A DNA stretch of 64,000 nucleotides from Bryum argenteum. Its lineage: Eukaryota; Streptophyta; Bryopsida; Bryales; Bryaceae. This document shows positions 36,316-48,003 of the stretch, in pieces (position 1 is the first letter of the stretch; every line of letters starts with the position of its first letter). The translations under genes and the position numbers were made by a program. Below the pieces are notes generated by a model. It searched no databases and was not told where the DNA came from. It worked only from the letters and a program-made list of their open reading frames with translations. Location: positions 2,296,501-2,360,500 of the forward strand of contig CM073325.1 in NCBI GenBank assembly GCA_037043015.1, written 5' to 3'.

Positions 36316-36781
36316 CACCACACTCCAAACCCTAGCATCCCATCACCTGTCCTCAAATCCACCACCATACTCAAGCGCAATCCGCTCTATATATACGTTA
36401 TACCGGTTATACGTAGTAGGAATCTGCTACAGTACCGGTACGAACGTAAAAGCAAATTCAGGGGATCAACGCTGGCTATTGCGCTTCGACGCGGGTACAG
36501 TGACGAGCACGAACTTGTAGTCTTTGAGCGAGTTGATTGAGAGAAGAGACGACTGGAAGTGGGATCGTGAGAGAGCTGGGGTTTATAAAGTGAGTTCTAG
36601 ATTTCGGGCAAGAGTGCTAGTGCGAGTGCGAGTGTCGGGATGACTTTTTCCAACAAGGCTAGGGTTGAGAGGAGGATCTTTTAGGGTTTTTTGGGCTAAC
36701 ATCCAATCGAACCAACCGAAAAGTGGAGAGGGGCAAGCTGGGAAAGGGGTGCGCGTGTGGTTGTAACGAACGGTGGTGAGC
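36316..36781. promoter_or_regulatory. divergent promoter between RING and YEATS genes
   Basis: The two start codons are separated by 466 bp. TATATATA at 36388-36395 sits about 70 bp before the RING ATG and could be its TATA box. On the other side TTTTAGGGTTTTTTGG near 36680 resembles a telo-box. The spacer must contain both promoters and both 5' UTRs. Confidence 0.6.
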
Positions 36782-38925
36782 ATGGCCGCGCTCCCGCCAT
36801 CTCCCGCGTCGTCCCTTCAGATTCCTTCGGGGTCCACCACAAGCGCTGGATCCAGCGGCGGAGCCACTGCTTCTTCCAAGCGCAAGCGTCGTCTTCACGA
36901 CCTTTCTACCGATGAGGTAGCGTCCCTCACGGCATCGATCACTTTCTATCAGACCCCTCCCCATCAATCAAAACCTGCACCTCCCTCACAATCAGAAACT
37001 GACAGATCATACGAACAGTTCGTTAGGTTAGGGTTCCTAACGCGAATCATCCTGTTCTTACTCAAACCACTTGGTGTGTGTTTCCGTAGATTAACGAGAT
37101 CGTTGCGCTGAGGGGTAAACTGTCGCAAGCCGTGGTCGGAAAGAAATACGGAATTGAGCAAACGGAAGTGAGCGCCATTCAACGGATGCAGCGCGTTAAG
37201 ATAGCTCGCTTGGTGGATGACAACGAGAAGAAGGTGGCATTTTCTTCTTCAACCAAATTTTGAGCGCATTCCTTTTGTGCCTGTTTCTAAAATTACACTA
37301 GTGTGTGCAGCCAATGGTCGGAAGAGTGAAAGGGGTGGATGTTACGATCCCCATCGTGTATGGTTCCATTGCATTCTGGCTCGGAAAGAAGGCGGCCGAG
37401 TAAGTATACGCCTTCCTTATCTCGGATATCGAACTTTTTGTCTGGTAAACGGATTCATTTGTTGAAGAGCGAGCTCTATTGGCAATCGCAGGAGCACGCA
37501 TAAGTGGACAACGTATGTTCGAAGCGCAAACAACGAAGATTTGAGTGTGCTTATCAAGAAGGTCGTGTTTCAGCTGCACCCCAGCTTTGAGAAACCCACT
37601 CGAACTGTGGAAGCTGCTCCGTTTGAGCTTTCCGAGTCCGGATGGGGCGAGTTCGAAATCGGCATCACTATCTATTTTCACCCGGACGTTGGGGAGAAGC
37701 CTCTGGAACTGTACGTTTACTATCTCTACACAATGCTGACAGTTCAATTTTGAACAACAGCACATTCTGCGGAAACAGTAAACTCCCGAATTCAGCCTTC
37801 CAATCTCTCAATAATTTCTTACAGGATCTTGAAAGACTAAGAGCTCAATCACGAACCATATGACTGAACTGGATTGGGAGTGAACCTGTCTTCACTATCT
37901 CTACACAATCATAGAAGTACAATTCTTGGAGATTACATCTACAGAAACAGAAAACTACCAGAGTGAACCTTCCATTCTCTTAGTGTGGGCTGCCTGGAGA
38001 TTTCTCTACCAAATTCTAAGAGTTTAATTCGCTACATGACGATGCGAACTGGATCCAACAAGTGGGAGTGAGTCTGTCTTTGCTGTTTCTACGCAATCAG
38101 AACAGCAGAATTTTCCAAAGAATCTTCTGATGACCACACTCAAGCTAAGGCACAGTAAACTTCCATACTCACTGTGGGCCGGAGAATCTCTTACAAGATC
38201 ATCATATGTCTATGTCTTAACTGTTGACTGTTGATAAGCAGGTTTCATCATCTGAAACTGTACGCCGACGATGAGTCGATTCCGCAGACCACAAAGAAGC
38301 CTGTTGTGGTGGAGGCTTACGATGAGATAGTGCTGTCAGAGCCCATGGAGGCTTCCTTCGGACGTTTACGGAACCATCCTGTTGCTCGAGTATCGGGGAG
38401 TCCAACTTCGCCGTTTGTTCATCCAGGTTTGCTACTGAGCTGTTCCTGTCGATGTTTCTCTCATATTTCTCTTTTATATTAGAGTTACAATGCATATGTT
38501 GACGTCTTGGTGTAGTTGGCGAGAGCTCCTTCGAGAGAAAAGGAGGAGATACAAAGGATCACCCACTAGCACAGTGGTTCATGAAGCACTCAGAAAGCGA
38601 GGATTTGAGCTTCCTTCAAGCTGCCCGACAGCAGGTATATCTTTTCATCTTTACAAACTTCCAAGCAATCTGTTCAAATCTTTTCGAACTCTGTACTTAT
38701 GAGTATGGATAGCTTACTTGTAAAGATGTTCACCTTGTCATACTCTTCTATGGATAGTACTTCTGAGAATTGAGGTCGATCTTTCACTTTCAGCATTTGA
38801 GCATTGATCTTCGAAGCAGATCTAACTTGTGCTCGTTTCAGGTTTGGGGAGCAATTACGAAGTTGAAGAATGATATAGGTGCAATGGAGAACGAAATGTT
38901 ACGTATAAAAGCTACTACACGGTAG
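36782..38925 (+). CDS. YEATS domain protein, GAS41/TAF14b/Yaf9 type
   Basis: Seven exons: 36782-36916, 37090-37233, 37311-37399, 37492-37710, 38242-38426, 38516-38634 and 38842-38925, all phases matching, about 324 aa. Residues 1-93 form a non-family extension with a KRKRR basic patch. The YEATS domain begins at [20 protein letters not shown]. It has [32 protein letters not shown] and the reader-pocket segment [37 protein letters not shown] and a short C-terminal coiled coil ([20 protein letters not shown]) are typical of GAS41. Members read acylated histone H3 and are shared subunits of SWR1/NuA4-type chromatin complexes. The N-terminal extension is unusual compared with plant homologues I know of (about 270 aa). 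Confidence 0.9.
37711..38241. repeat. degenerate ~180-bp triplication inside YEATS intron 4
   Basis: CTATCTCTACACAAT recurs at about 37726 and 37896, with a diverged third copy near 38086 (TGTTTCTACGCAATC). Each is followed by an AACAG/AAACAG block, a CTTCCAT-like block and an AGATCTT-like block. The intron has grown by tandem duplication. Confidence 0.6.
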
Positions 38926-39403
38926 CATGTATACTTCCGAGGCTGCTTTATAGTCAGATTCTCCTTGTGGGATTTTCAGGTACTGTTCTTAGTTCACACT
39001 AAACTGTATTGTTTTATGACCTTGTTTTCATTGAGCCCATGTAGAAATTGTTTCATTATTGATCGAAGTGGGATGTGGCTCATGGTTGCAGGGAGTGGAT
39101 GCATTCAGATGCGGGAGCTTGCATCTTTTTTTTTGCTTGCTATCTTCCCGAAACAATAACAGTTTAGATTTATGCCCATTTTTTGATGCCTCGAATGACT
39201 TTTCTGTAAATACTTCAGAGTAGGGCTTTGTATCTTAATCCTTTTGTGGTTAGTAGATAATTTGCATGCCATGTGTATGTGCATAAAACTTGTATTTATT
39301 TCGTTAACATCGTCTTCCAGAATTTCTGAACCTCGGTTGTATAAGAGTGATACTTGGTGTATTCGTTTCACTGGTCACTGATCGATTTCGAAGGTAGTGG
39401 GCC
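38926..39403. other. 3' UTR of the YEATS gene and spacer
   Basis: No ORF of note. The first few hundred bases are probably 3' UTR. Confidence 0.45.
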
Positions 39404-40310
39404 ATTCTGGAAACTTTTGAGGAACCCTAATTTCTTCATTCAATGTCCGATTTTGGTAAAATTTGTTGGGTTGAATCACAAATCAAGTTGATCTCTAGTG
39501 TAAAAAATTTCAAATTTGTCTAAGATGTTTCTGAATTTATAGAATGTAATTTAGTGTAAGTAACCTATGTTTTAGGGTTTCTATAAATGGGCCATGATTC
39601 TATTAAAAAATATTATTCATAAAAAACATCTTGTGATTTCCCATAATTGCTTTACAACAGTAAAACATGCCCCACTCGTATGAAAACTCAAAAACAAGAG
39701 CTGCATTCACTAAGACGCATGCCATTTATTCATTCTTCCTTATATGGGCCTGCAATTATTACCACACAATTTTAGACCCAACCCATCTGATCTTAAAATG
39801 AAGGCTAACAACTTTGTAGTTGGAAGATTTTTTGATCCATATAACTTTGGTATTGGATTTGCAATGATGTTTCTACAATGAAAAAAGTGAATAAATGGAT
39901 GATTTTTGAGGAGCTATATCTCCTTCATCGAGCGTTGGATTTGGACTTTGTTTTTTTGGGATGGGTTTTATTGAAAGCCTAGTTTTAGTGGTTTAGTGCT
40001 TTAGTGGTTAACACCTTGACAAAATTGAAGATGAATTGAAGATAAGGCAAAGATTTAAGTGCAAAGGCTTGAGTTTTGAACTATACTTTCTTTGTAAATT
40101 TTTTTGCAGTTTTTACCATCACAAGGCCATTATTTGTGCAAGAAATTATTCTCATGAATTTTTTTTTATTCAAGGGTGGTATTAAAATGAAGGTGAACAT
40201 ATTTGTAGTTGGTGCTTCTTTTATAGCAATAAGTCTTTCACAAAGCATGTTGAACCCAAAATTAGACCCCGAATACCAAGATGCACTCACTTCTTCACAT
40301 TAACATCTAT
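39404..40310. mobile_element. ~0.9 kb TTAA-family repeat (copy in reverse orientation)
   Basis: Aligns in reverse complement with 27.74-28.67 kb. For example, GAAACTTTTGAGGAACCCTA...TCTTCATTCA and CAGTTTTTACCATCACAAGGCCATTATTTG have diverged counterparts there. Ends are decayed: a TTAAC lies near 40300 and no clean TTAA at the other end. Non-coding. Confidence 0.6.
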
Positions 40311-40627
40311 CAAGTTCCCTTCCCGGGTAATATTAAAAACAAGAGAAACCGATACAAAGCCCAGGGCGACAAAATTTTAACAGAGGGATCTTCAGATTAA
40401 CATCTTGGATTAGGTCAAGAAAAGACCACGAAAACTAGAATTCAATGCAAATAGAAATTAAAACGAGACAATGGATGAAGAGACAAGAAAGTTGTGGAGA
40501 TTCATCTCAATTCACACTAATTTACAAATATTCATAAAAATATTTAAAAAAAAAATACTTAAGTTTCAAAGGATGGAAATTGCACAGAGCAGCGGGTCAC
40601 CCGGGGAAACGAGGGGCGCCAGAGAGG

Positions 40628-40677
40628 AAACCCTAAAACCCTAAAGCCCCGAGGCCGCTCCCCCAACCCTCTCTTTT
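40628..40677 (+). promoter_or_regulatory. telo-box and pyrimidine-tract promoter of RPS8
   Basis: AAACCCTAAAACCCTAAAG at 40628-40646 is a double telo-box, a known element of plant ribosomal-protein promoters. CTCTCTTTT at about 40669 is a likely TOP-like start region. Both lie within 100 bp of the start codon. Confidence 0.65.
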
Positions 40678-40723
40678 GGCTTTGCAGTGCGCATCGCAGC
40701 GGAGCGCGGAGCTCGCAAACAAC

Positions 40724-41850
40724 CATGGGTACGTCTCTTTCCTCGTTACGTCCTCGCTCTCTTTCCCCTCACAATCCATCCGAAATGCTAAAAAACGGAG
40801 CTCATTTGAGTAATCTCAAGTTTCCGCATTCGCGCAGGTATCTCTCGGGATTCCACTCACAAGAGACGGGCAACTGGAGGCAAGAAGAAGTCATGGCGCA
40901 AGAAGCGCAAGTACGTACTCTTTCTCTCCATCGATCCTCTCTTTGCCATGGCGCTTTTTGATTTTTGGTCCATTTTAGGGTTTAGGGTTTTGATTGTAGC
41001 TGGCGATGCAATGTAGGTACGAGTTGGGAAGGCAAGGGGCTATGACCAAGCTGTCTAGCAACAAGACTGTGAGGCGCATCCGAGTGCGTGGTGGAAACTT
41101 CAAGTTCCGTGCCCTGCGTTTGGACACGGGCAATTTCTCATGGGGTTCCGAGGCTGTGACTCGGAAGACGAGAATTTTGGACGTGGTGTACAACGCCTCC
41201 AACAATGAGCTCGTTCGTACCCAGACGTTGGTGAAGAATGCCATCATCCAGGTCGATGCTGCCCCCTTCCGTACCTGGTACAGCCAGCACTACGGCCTCG
41301 AAATTGGCAAGAAGAAGAAGGTTGTCAAGAAGGACGCTGAGGTACGTCACCTATTAGGACAACCAGTATTCGTCTGGCTAAGTATCTTTATGGATTTGCA
41401 TTCATTCCCCTGGTTAATCACAATAAAGGATCTGCACTCAAACCTCCGGTTAAGTACGTATAAGGATTGTTATCCATACTTCTGGTTATAAAGGATTTAC
41501 ACTGATACCTTCTGGTGCACAGGACGCTGAAGCCACCGAGGAAGAGAAGAAGAGCAGGAATGTGCTGAGGAAGATCGCCAAGAGGGTGGAGGGCCAGAAG
41601 CTTGACGCTCACTTGGAAGACCAATTCGCCAGCGGTAGGCTGCTGGCTTGCATCTCCTCTCGCCCTGGCCAGTGCGGCCGCTCAGACGGGTATGTACACA
41701 CGAAACTGAGTATGCACAGCCACTGTTGTTTTATTTTGCGGATTTTTGATGTTTGAAATCGGGGGTGTGTGCAGGTATATCTTGGAGGGCAAGGAGCTGG
41801 AATTCTACCAGAAGAAGATTCAGAAGAAGAAGGGCAAGGGTGCCGCTTAA
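40724..41850 (+). CDS. RPS8: 40S ribosomal protein S8 (eS8)
   Basis: Five exons: 40724-40727, 40838-40910, 41017-41341, 41523-41689 and 41775-41850. They give 214 aa with all phases consistent. Exon 1 is only four bases (ATGG), and GTACGT/GCAG sites define it. The protein begins [20 protein letters not shown] and contains the strongly conserved [40 protein letters not shown] and a [20 protein letters not shown] block. It ends in a Lys-rich tail ([12 protein letters not shown]). The length matches the family (about 200-220 aa). It is a structural protein of the small ribosomal subunit body, assembled in the nucleolus. Confidence 0.96.
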
Positions 41851-43801
41851 ATTCAGTATCTTCCTGGTAGTTAGTTGGGTCGTTTGAGATGTTCAAAGCG
41901 CGAGCTGCAAGTGCATGCCTTGCCGAGATTATTTGAATCTGTTGTAATGTAGACCCCATTCAATTTTGCAACAGGCGCATTTTTCAACTGTTTATTGGAG
42001 TCATGATGCTGTCAGATGGGTCCGTGTGGAAGTCCGAATGTGAAGTCGGTATCTTGCGAGTGGGATGAATTTGTGCGTTTAGACGAATGTGTGCTATTTG
42101 TGCCATATTGTTTGTCGGTTTGTGAGATGATCGGAATAAAAAGCCCCTGGCGCACTTGTGTTGTCGTGTTCGTTGAGCCGAGAGAAGGTTAGCATCTCCC
42201 TCGACAAGGACGAGAACAGCCTTCGGGCTTACACATGAGGTTAAGGCTTCCCGTGCCTCGCTAGCACGGATCTCAACCCAATTTTTTCATAGCCATGCCC
42301 AGTAATCTCCAAAAGTTGCACATTCTGCAAACCGGCGTGAAAATTATTACCAAGGCTTGAAACAGTCAATTTCCGGGGTATCTACGCGTGGGCCTCTTGC
42401 CCCGATCGACGATAAATGCACTTGGTTGCACACACAACTCCAAATATCTGTTCTTTTCTTGATATTCTTGTACACACTCAATCTCAAATATATGATTTTC
42501 TCTACATTTCACAGAGGTACTAGGGCATCTTTCTAATGGTCAGAACTTTTGCCTGCTGAATTTCCGTATGTCTTTAATCGTATCAAACCAATTTATGGGG
42601 GATGGTAAGTAACACTCCTATTTCTCCCAAAAAAATGCAAAACACCCCCCTCATCTCAAAACACAACCAACTACTCCACACACCTATCCCAAAATATCAT
42701 CTACATCGTGGAGAGTATTTCGTGGTGTTACCCTATACTTGGATGAATCTCGTCCATGTTGTCCGTTCATTCGTTCAAAGTGTCCGAGTTCGTTATCCAG
42801 GGCTTCAACTTCGCCTGACTGAAGAAGTGCGACGTTGCCGCAAACACTGGCATCCTGTTGCTGCTTCACAGCGCGGTGGAGGATCTCGGCGTGCAAAATC
42901 TGGAGTCTGTCCCGCCGGTGAAATTCCTAATCCGAGGTACAGGATATGTTCCTCTTCTCTGTTAGTTTCAAATCTCTAGTCCTTATCGCGAAATTGCGGC
43001 CAGCTTCCTGCCGAAGTGGGAGCAAATCACGTAATGCAATCTGCATAACAGTACTTCAAGATTATTCGAAAATAATCTTCATCAGATATTTGAGCAGGTT
43101 AAAGATATCTTAGTTTCAATATCCTCGTTGAGCTCTTGAATTGCTAGATTTTGTTGCACATTACGTTGCTTAGAATTTAGGTCATGTGAAAAGAATTGCA
43201 CGTTACATTCGTTTTTTAAATATCTGAGATTGCTCGTTTGCTTAATTTAAGCAATCTAAGAAGTACTTAGCGAGGGAAGCAGTGTTTTCAAGTGTGACTA
43301 TTGTTGCATTTGGCTTTTCTAGACTAGTCCGTTGCCATTAACACTATAGATCAGTCTTTTACAAGCACTGCATTTGAAACTCTGCGCGCTTGAGAAATGT
43401 TCAAGCATTTTCCGTCTATTGCGCATCTTGGATTCTACATTGTGGTGTTGTATAGTTTTTTTTACTCAATCAGCTGTTATATTTGGCGCAATTTAGCTCG
43501 TGGAAAGGGTACGTGCAATCATGCAGTTTGATTCTTCTTCGATTTTTTTCTGAATAAAGTACGACAGTGATTGTTTTTAGGATTGGAGAAACGATGTTGC
43601 TATGGTTACAATGACCTACATCGCATGAGCTTGTGCTATTCTCCTGGGGAGCGTGCTTTGAGTCTTTGCGTGACCGCGGAAGTCACATGATGTACCTACA
43701 TCGTATCCTTGGTTATTGCACCTCGCGATATTGCTTCTGATGAAGCTTTGAAGCTTGTAGTATCTGCTCGAGCTTTTCATTAGAGCTCGCAAGCACTAGG
43801 C
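41851..43801. other. spacer between RPS8 and the TrmH-like gene
   Basis: An ORF at 42602-42979 (+) has no recognisable domain, and its antisense frame is equally open. I see nothing that supports a gene. The end may contain the 5' UTR of the methyltransferase gene. Confidence 0.5.
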
Positions 43802-46645
43802 ATGGCAGCAGCAGCAGCCATGGCGTCCAAGAACTTATCCCGGTGTGCCGAGGTTTCCCTCTCAAGAACTTTGTTAGGAATTGAAGCTCTAGGGTCCCCG
43901 AAAGGTGCGTGGGTATGGCAAAGATGTGTGCGGCTATGTTGGACAAGAAGGAGTCCAATGGTATCGGCTCAGGTGACAAAAAGAAACGACGAGAAGCTGA
44001 TGGTGGGAGAATCGTCCAGGGAAATCACACAATCAAAATTGACAGGAATGCTTGGTCTGGATCTAATCCACAGATCTGGTCGCAACCCGAGGGCCTCAAC
44101 GCAACGAGGTACATGCTTGTGTCTTAAAAATCTGAGTTCCCTGTGATTTATTTAGATATGCAGTTGGTCTTGGTGATAATTCGATCTCCTCTACGAATCA
44201 CTACTGTTACTTAGTACATTCGACTCGTTATGGAGGAATAGACTGAGTTTTACTATTAAACTAGCTGTTGGTCTTCACAACCACGTGAATGCAGGCTGAG
44301 ATAAATGTCTTTTGTTTCTGTGATCAGCAATAACAATACACTCATTGTACTCAAAGGGTTCTATGGCTGTTTTTCTCAGTGTCGGCTTTGTTTGTAATAA
44401 CTCTTGTGCCAGATTTGTTCTAGTTATGGAAAGGTTTGTAGTCCTCAGCCTTATAGTTGTGTTCATTCCAGGAAGACGTTTTCCTCGAAGTTCCGTACTT
44501 GATGGTGAATACCAATTGGCATCAACAAATGGTTCGTCGTCTTCGGAAGCAGCAGGTAGTTTCTGCAAACTTTGTAACTGAGATCTCCTTCTACCTTGAG
44601 CACCCCTGAGCATGACTTCATCATTTATTTGTATAGTGTATTGCCGCTGTATCTCCCCACGAAGACTTGTTCTATCATGATCTCAAGTCTATTACTTCAT
44701 GACTGTGCATCTCAAACTCTGAAAGTTCTATTATCAAAAGAGTCTCTTAGAGAAGCCCATGTGCATCTTTTAGCATCTTATGATTCATTTATGCAGCTTC
44801 AGATTTTTGCCACCATTTTTATCTGTTGTTACTAGAGGTCAACAAAACGAGGTGTATGTGGGTTGCGTCTTTTTCAGGTGTTGACAGGAGCGAAGAAAGT
44901 AAAGAGAGCAATGACGAATTGCCAGGCAGTTTAGCCGTGACTCAAAATACTAGTGCATTAAAGAAATCGAATTTGTCGACTTCTGAGGTTACGCAGCGGT
45001 GGTTTCCATATGACGATTGTTTTAAGCTTGATGAAGACAGGCAACTGACAAGCTCTGAGGTGATCTCCATGCTGTCTCCATTCATTATTGACGAACGCAA
45101 AGAAAGGATGAAGGAAGTTGTTGCGCATCGTACATATTCTGTATGTATCGCAGTTGAGGCGCTTTTGGACTTGGGGAACATCTCTGCCGTCTGCCGTACA
45201 GCGGATGCTTTGGGATTCCAATCCATTCACGTCATAAGCAATGAGACCAAGAGAAAGTAAGCTTCCACTCAACCCAGACTACATGAGCTTGTTCATACGT
45301 CTGTTCAAAACGAGTCGTTCAGGTAATAACTGACACCAAAGCGGTTGTACTACAGTGTAAGAAAGTTTTTAGCATGTTAGCTCTTACTCAACACTGTTGG
45401 ACTCTTATCATCAATTATGCTAGTCTGTTTTTTCATAATACCTTCGTTCGAAGCAAGGAAGCATTCGGGACAAAATATCTTCCATTGAGACCGTAAAGTA
45501 TCGTTCGTAGGGTTACAGGGGCAACAGTCTTCAGGCTTTTCTGTTTAATATGCTGCTCTTAACTCGACAGTGGCTGGGATGTTATGCAGGTATAAGAAGA
45601 ACCGGAAGGTGAGTATGGGTACTGAAAAGTGGCTGGATGCAGAATTGTGGGATAACACAAACGATTGCATTGCCACTTTGCGAAAACGAGGCTATCGTAT
45701 TGCTGTCACACATATCGCCCCTGACACAGTAAGCCTCCATGAAACTGGACTTTATCCGTGACTCTATGACATTATTGACATGGACCATACCAACTGCTGT
45801 GATTTCTCACTTCAATATGGGCATCTCTTACTCACCAGGTGCCTATTCATGACATTGACTGGACCATACCAACCGCTGTGATTTTCGGGAATGAGTTACA
45901 GTAAGTGCACTGATGAATTCCTTGTATCTCTACTTACATCTAGGTATTTTGATGTAAAGTTCATGGTTCAGAGTATCATGCGTACATGGTTCAGAGTATT
46001 ATGCGTACATGGTTCAGAGTATTATGCGTACATCTGTTGTGTGTAGTACAATATCCTTGCTTATGCATTTTCTTGCAACTCACCAGGTCGTGTAAGAGTA
46101 ACACCAATGTTTTACTGAAGAAATCGTTGGGTTTTTCTTAGTGTACCGATCCGTGGTGAAGCTTTTTGCGATTGCTCCTTTTTGCAGGGGTGCTAGTGAG
46201 GAAGCCATAAGACAGTCCGATATCCGATGTTGCATTCCTATGGCGGGCATGGTTGAGTCGTTTAATATTTCAGTGGCTGCCGGAATACTTATGCACCATG
46301 CTACTCGCGATCGGATCACTCGTTCTGTAAGATTACGTCCTTACTAGGAGTTTGAGATACCCCATCGAGTTGGTCTTTCCTCTGACAGTCTCCTCCATGT
46401 AATCTTGTTCTGATATGGTTAGTTTTGACCTGTCATCTTTGTAGGGAACGCACGGGGACATAGCACCACAAGACAGACAAATCTTAGAAGCTGAGTTCTA
46501 CCTGCGACATAACCGTCACACAGTTCCTCTCATAGACTGTCTTCTAGAGAAGAAGGCAAAAGGTGGAGTTGGTCCTCCGATCGAGATATTTAACGAAGAT
46601 TACCTTGCTAGTATGGAAGAGCCAGCGTATTCCCGAAATTACTAA
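43802..46645 (+). CDS. SpoU/TrmH-family RNA 2'-O-ribose methyltransferase, probably organellar
   Basis: Seven exons join in phase: 43802-44108, 44472-44555, 44878-45256, 45590-45728, 45839-45900, 46188-46326 and 46445-46645, giving 436 aa. The first ~130 residues are poorly conserved, start MAAAAAMASKNLSRCAEVSL and are basic, suggesting an organelle transit peptide. The SPOUT fold carries all three motifs. Motif 1 is LGNISAVCRTADALGFQSIH (near residue 230, with the catalytic Arg). Motif 2 is AVIFGNELQGASEEAIRQSD. Motif 3 is IPMAGMVESFNISVAAGILM. The enzyme would methylate a ribose in tRNA (Gm18-type) or rRNA using SAM bound in the trefoil knot. Exon 1 is also open in a second frame; the chosen frame is the one that stays open into exon 2. 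Confidence 0.9.
45962..46032. repeat. 23-bp tandem repeat in intron 5 of the TrmH-like gene
   Basis: CATGGTTCAGAGTATTATGC occurs three times, starting at 45962, 45985 and 46008. Confidence 0.9.
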
Positions 46646-47907
46646 TTCCTGGCAACTACTTTAATTCTAATTGTTCACATAGGCTCCAGGGTCTTTTGCT
46701 AGACTCGCTGCTCAAGTGAGTCTTGGTAGGCTTGCTTGAGATGTCACGTGGTAGCTTAGCCTCCAGAAGGTTGGCTTCCGTGTGTCTTCTTATCACTAAC
46801 ATAGATTTTGGGCCTAGTCTATCGGTCATCAGATCAGGACATCGATCCTCTAATATTTGACAACTTACAAGCTTGAAAGGAAGAATTTTTTATATTAGCA
46901 GAATACTTGTTCAGGTGCATTTTGTGTGGACCACCATATGCTATTTGACTGCATCTCACTTGTAAGATTGAAGTTTGTAGTAATGCTCCTTGCACAAAAT
47001 ATTGCGTGCCAGTTCTTTGTACCATCTTGGATTCCTGAGATTTTTTTCAACACAAAGTAGATTTGATTCGGAGTGTAACCAAATAAATTGTCAGAAATGA
47101 ACACTGGGGGAATAGATCTGGCCCTTCAAAGTTTTTTTCGCATCCAAAATGTTGAATTTGACATTGGGAATGTTATGGGTTAAGTCAATAATCTTCTCCA
47201 TATTTGAGTGTGGAGGTGAGTCTTGTTTATGGCTCGTAGTCACAATGCTGATAATTATGATTGAATCGACATCTATGTGCAAATGGACCCTTATTACCAT
47301 AAGAATTACTTAACATTTGCAGCTCTTCAAATTCCGGACCGACGGACGGAGTTCCTGCGTTATCGGTCGTCCATCATCACTAGAAAGAGAACCCATCCGT
47401 GGAGATACCCATCTTCCTACACTTGTCTTCCAATTATCAAGCGTGTGCCTTGCACATGCAAACAAGTCACAGAACACATCCAACATTTATCATCCAATTC
47501 TTTCCTTATCATCCATGCGTGGCCAGTATCTTTCAAATTTGACCGTAGGATCAACAAGACTCGAAAATCACCACCGTTCAACAGCACCAGAAAGAAAGGT
47601 CAACGTAGCGCAAAAGAAATCACAGGGAACTGTCCGATCACGGGAAGGAAACCATCTTAACCGTTGGATCAAGGTTCATCGATCGATGGAAAGAGAAAGA
47701 GAACAGTAGCGTGAAAGATAACTCGAAGCTCCCATTGCCGCTCAGTCAGCTTCCTCCCCAATTTCGGTGCCGGTGCGATCCCATATTACATTCCAGAGCC
47801 CGAATACCATAAAAGGCTCTCCGCAATTCCATTGTTCCGGTGCTGGTGCATTTTGCAGCTTGCTGAATTCCGTCTACAAGGGTTTGTGGAGTGGTGAATT
47901 TCACTTG
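46646..47907. other. spacer upstream of SDHB
   Basis: Overlapping plus-strand frames of about 127-130 codons at 47277-47709 have no recognisable content. The SDHB promoter should lie in the last few hundred bases, but I could not place a TATA box. Confidence 0.45.
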
Positions 47908-48000
47908 CAGGGTTTGTAGAGTGTTTGCAGGGTTTGAAGAGTGTTTGCAGGGTTTGTAGAGTGTCTGCAGGGTTTGTAGAGTGTTTGCGGGGTTTTGAGA
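47908..48000 (+). repeat. 20-bp minisatellite immediately before the SDHB start codon
   Basis: CAGGGTTTGTAGAGTGTTTG repeats at 47908, 47928, 47948 and 47968, with a partial unit at 47988. It ends 3 bases before the ATG at 48004, so it is almost certainly in the 5' UTR or overlaps the core promoter. Confidence 0.9.
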
Positions 48001-48003
48001 GCT

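Noticed and set aside
42602..42979. 125-codon plus-strand ORF between RPS8 and the TrmH-like gene
   Set aside because: The antisense frame is also open and no family resemblance was seen.
47277..47709. Two overlapping plus-strand ORFs of about 130 codons upstream of SDHB
   Set aside because: No domain, no conserved motif and no splice context. Two frames are equally open over the same stretch.
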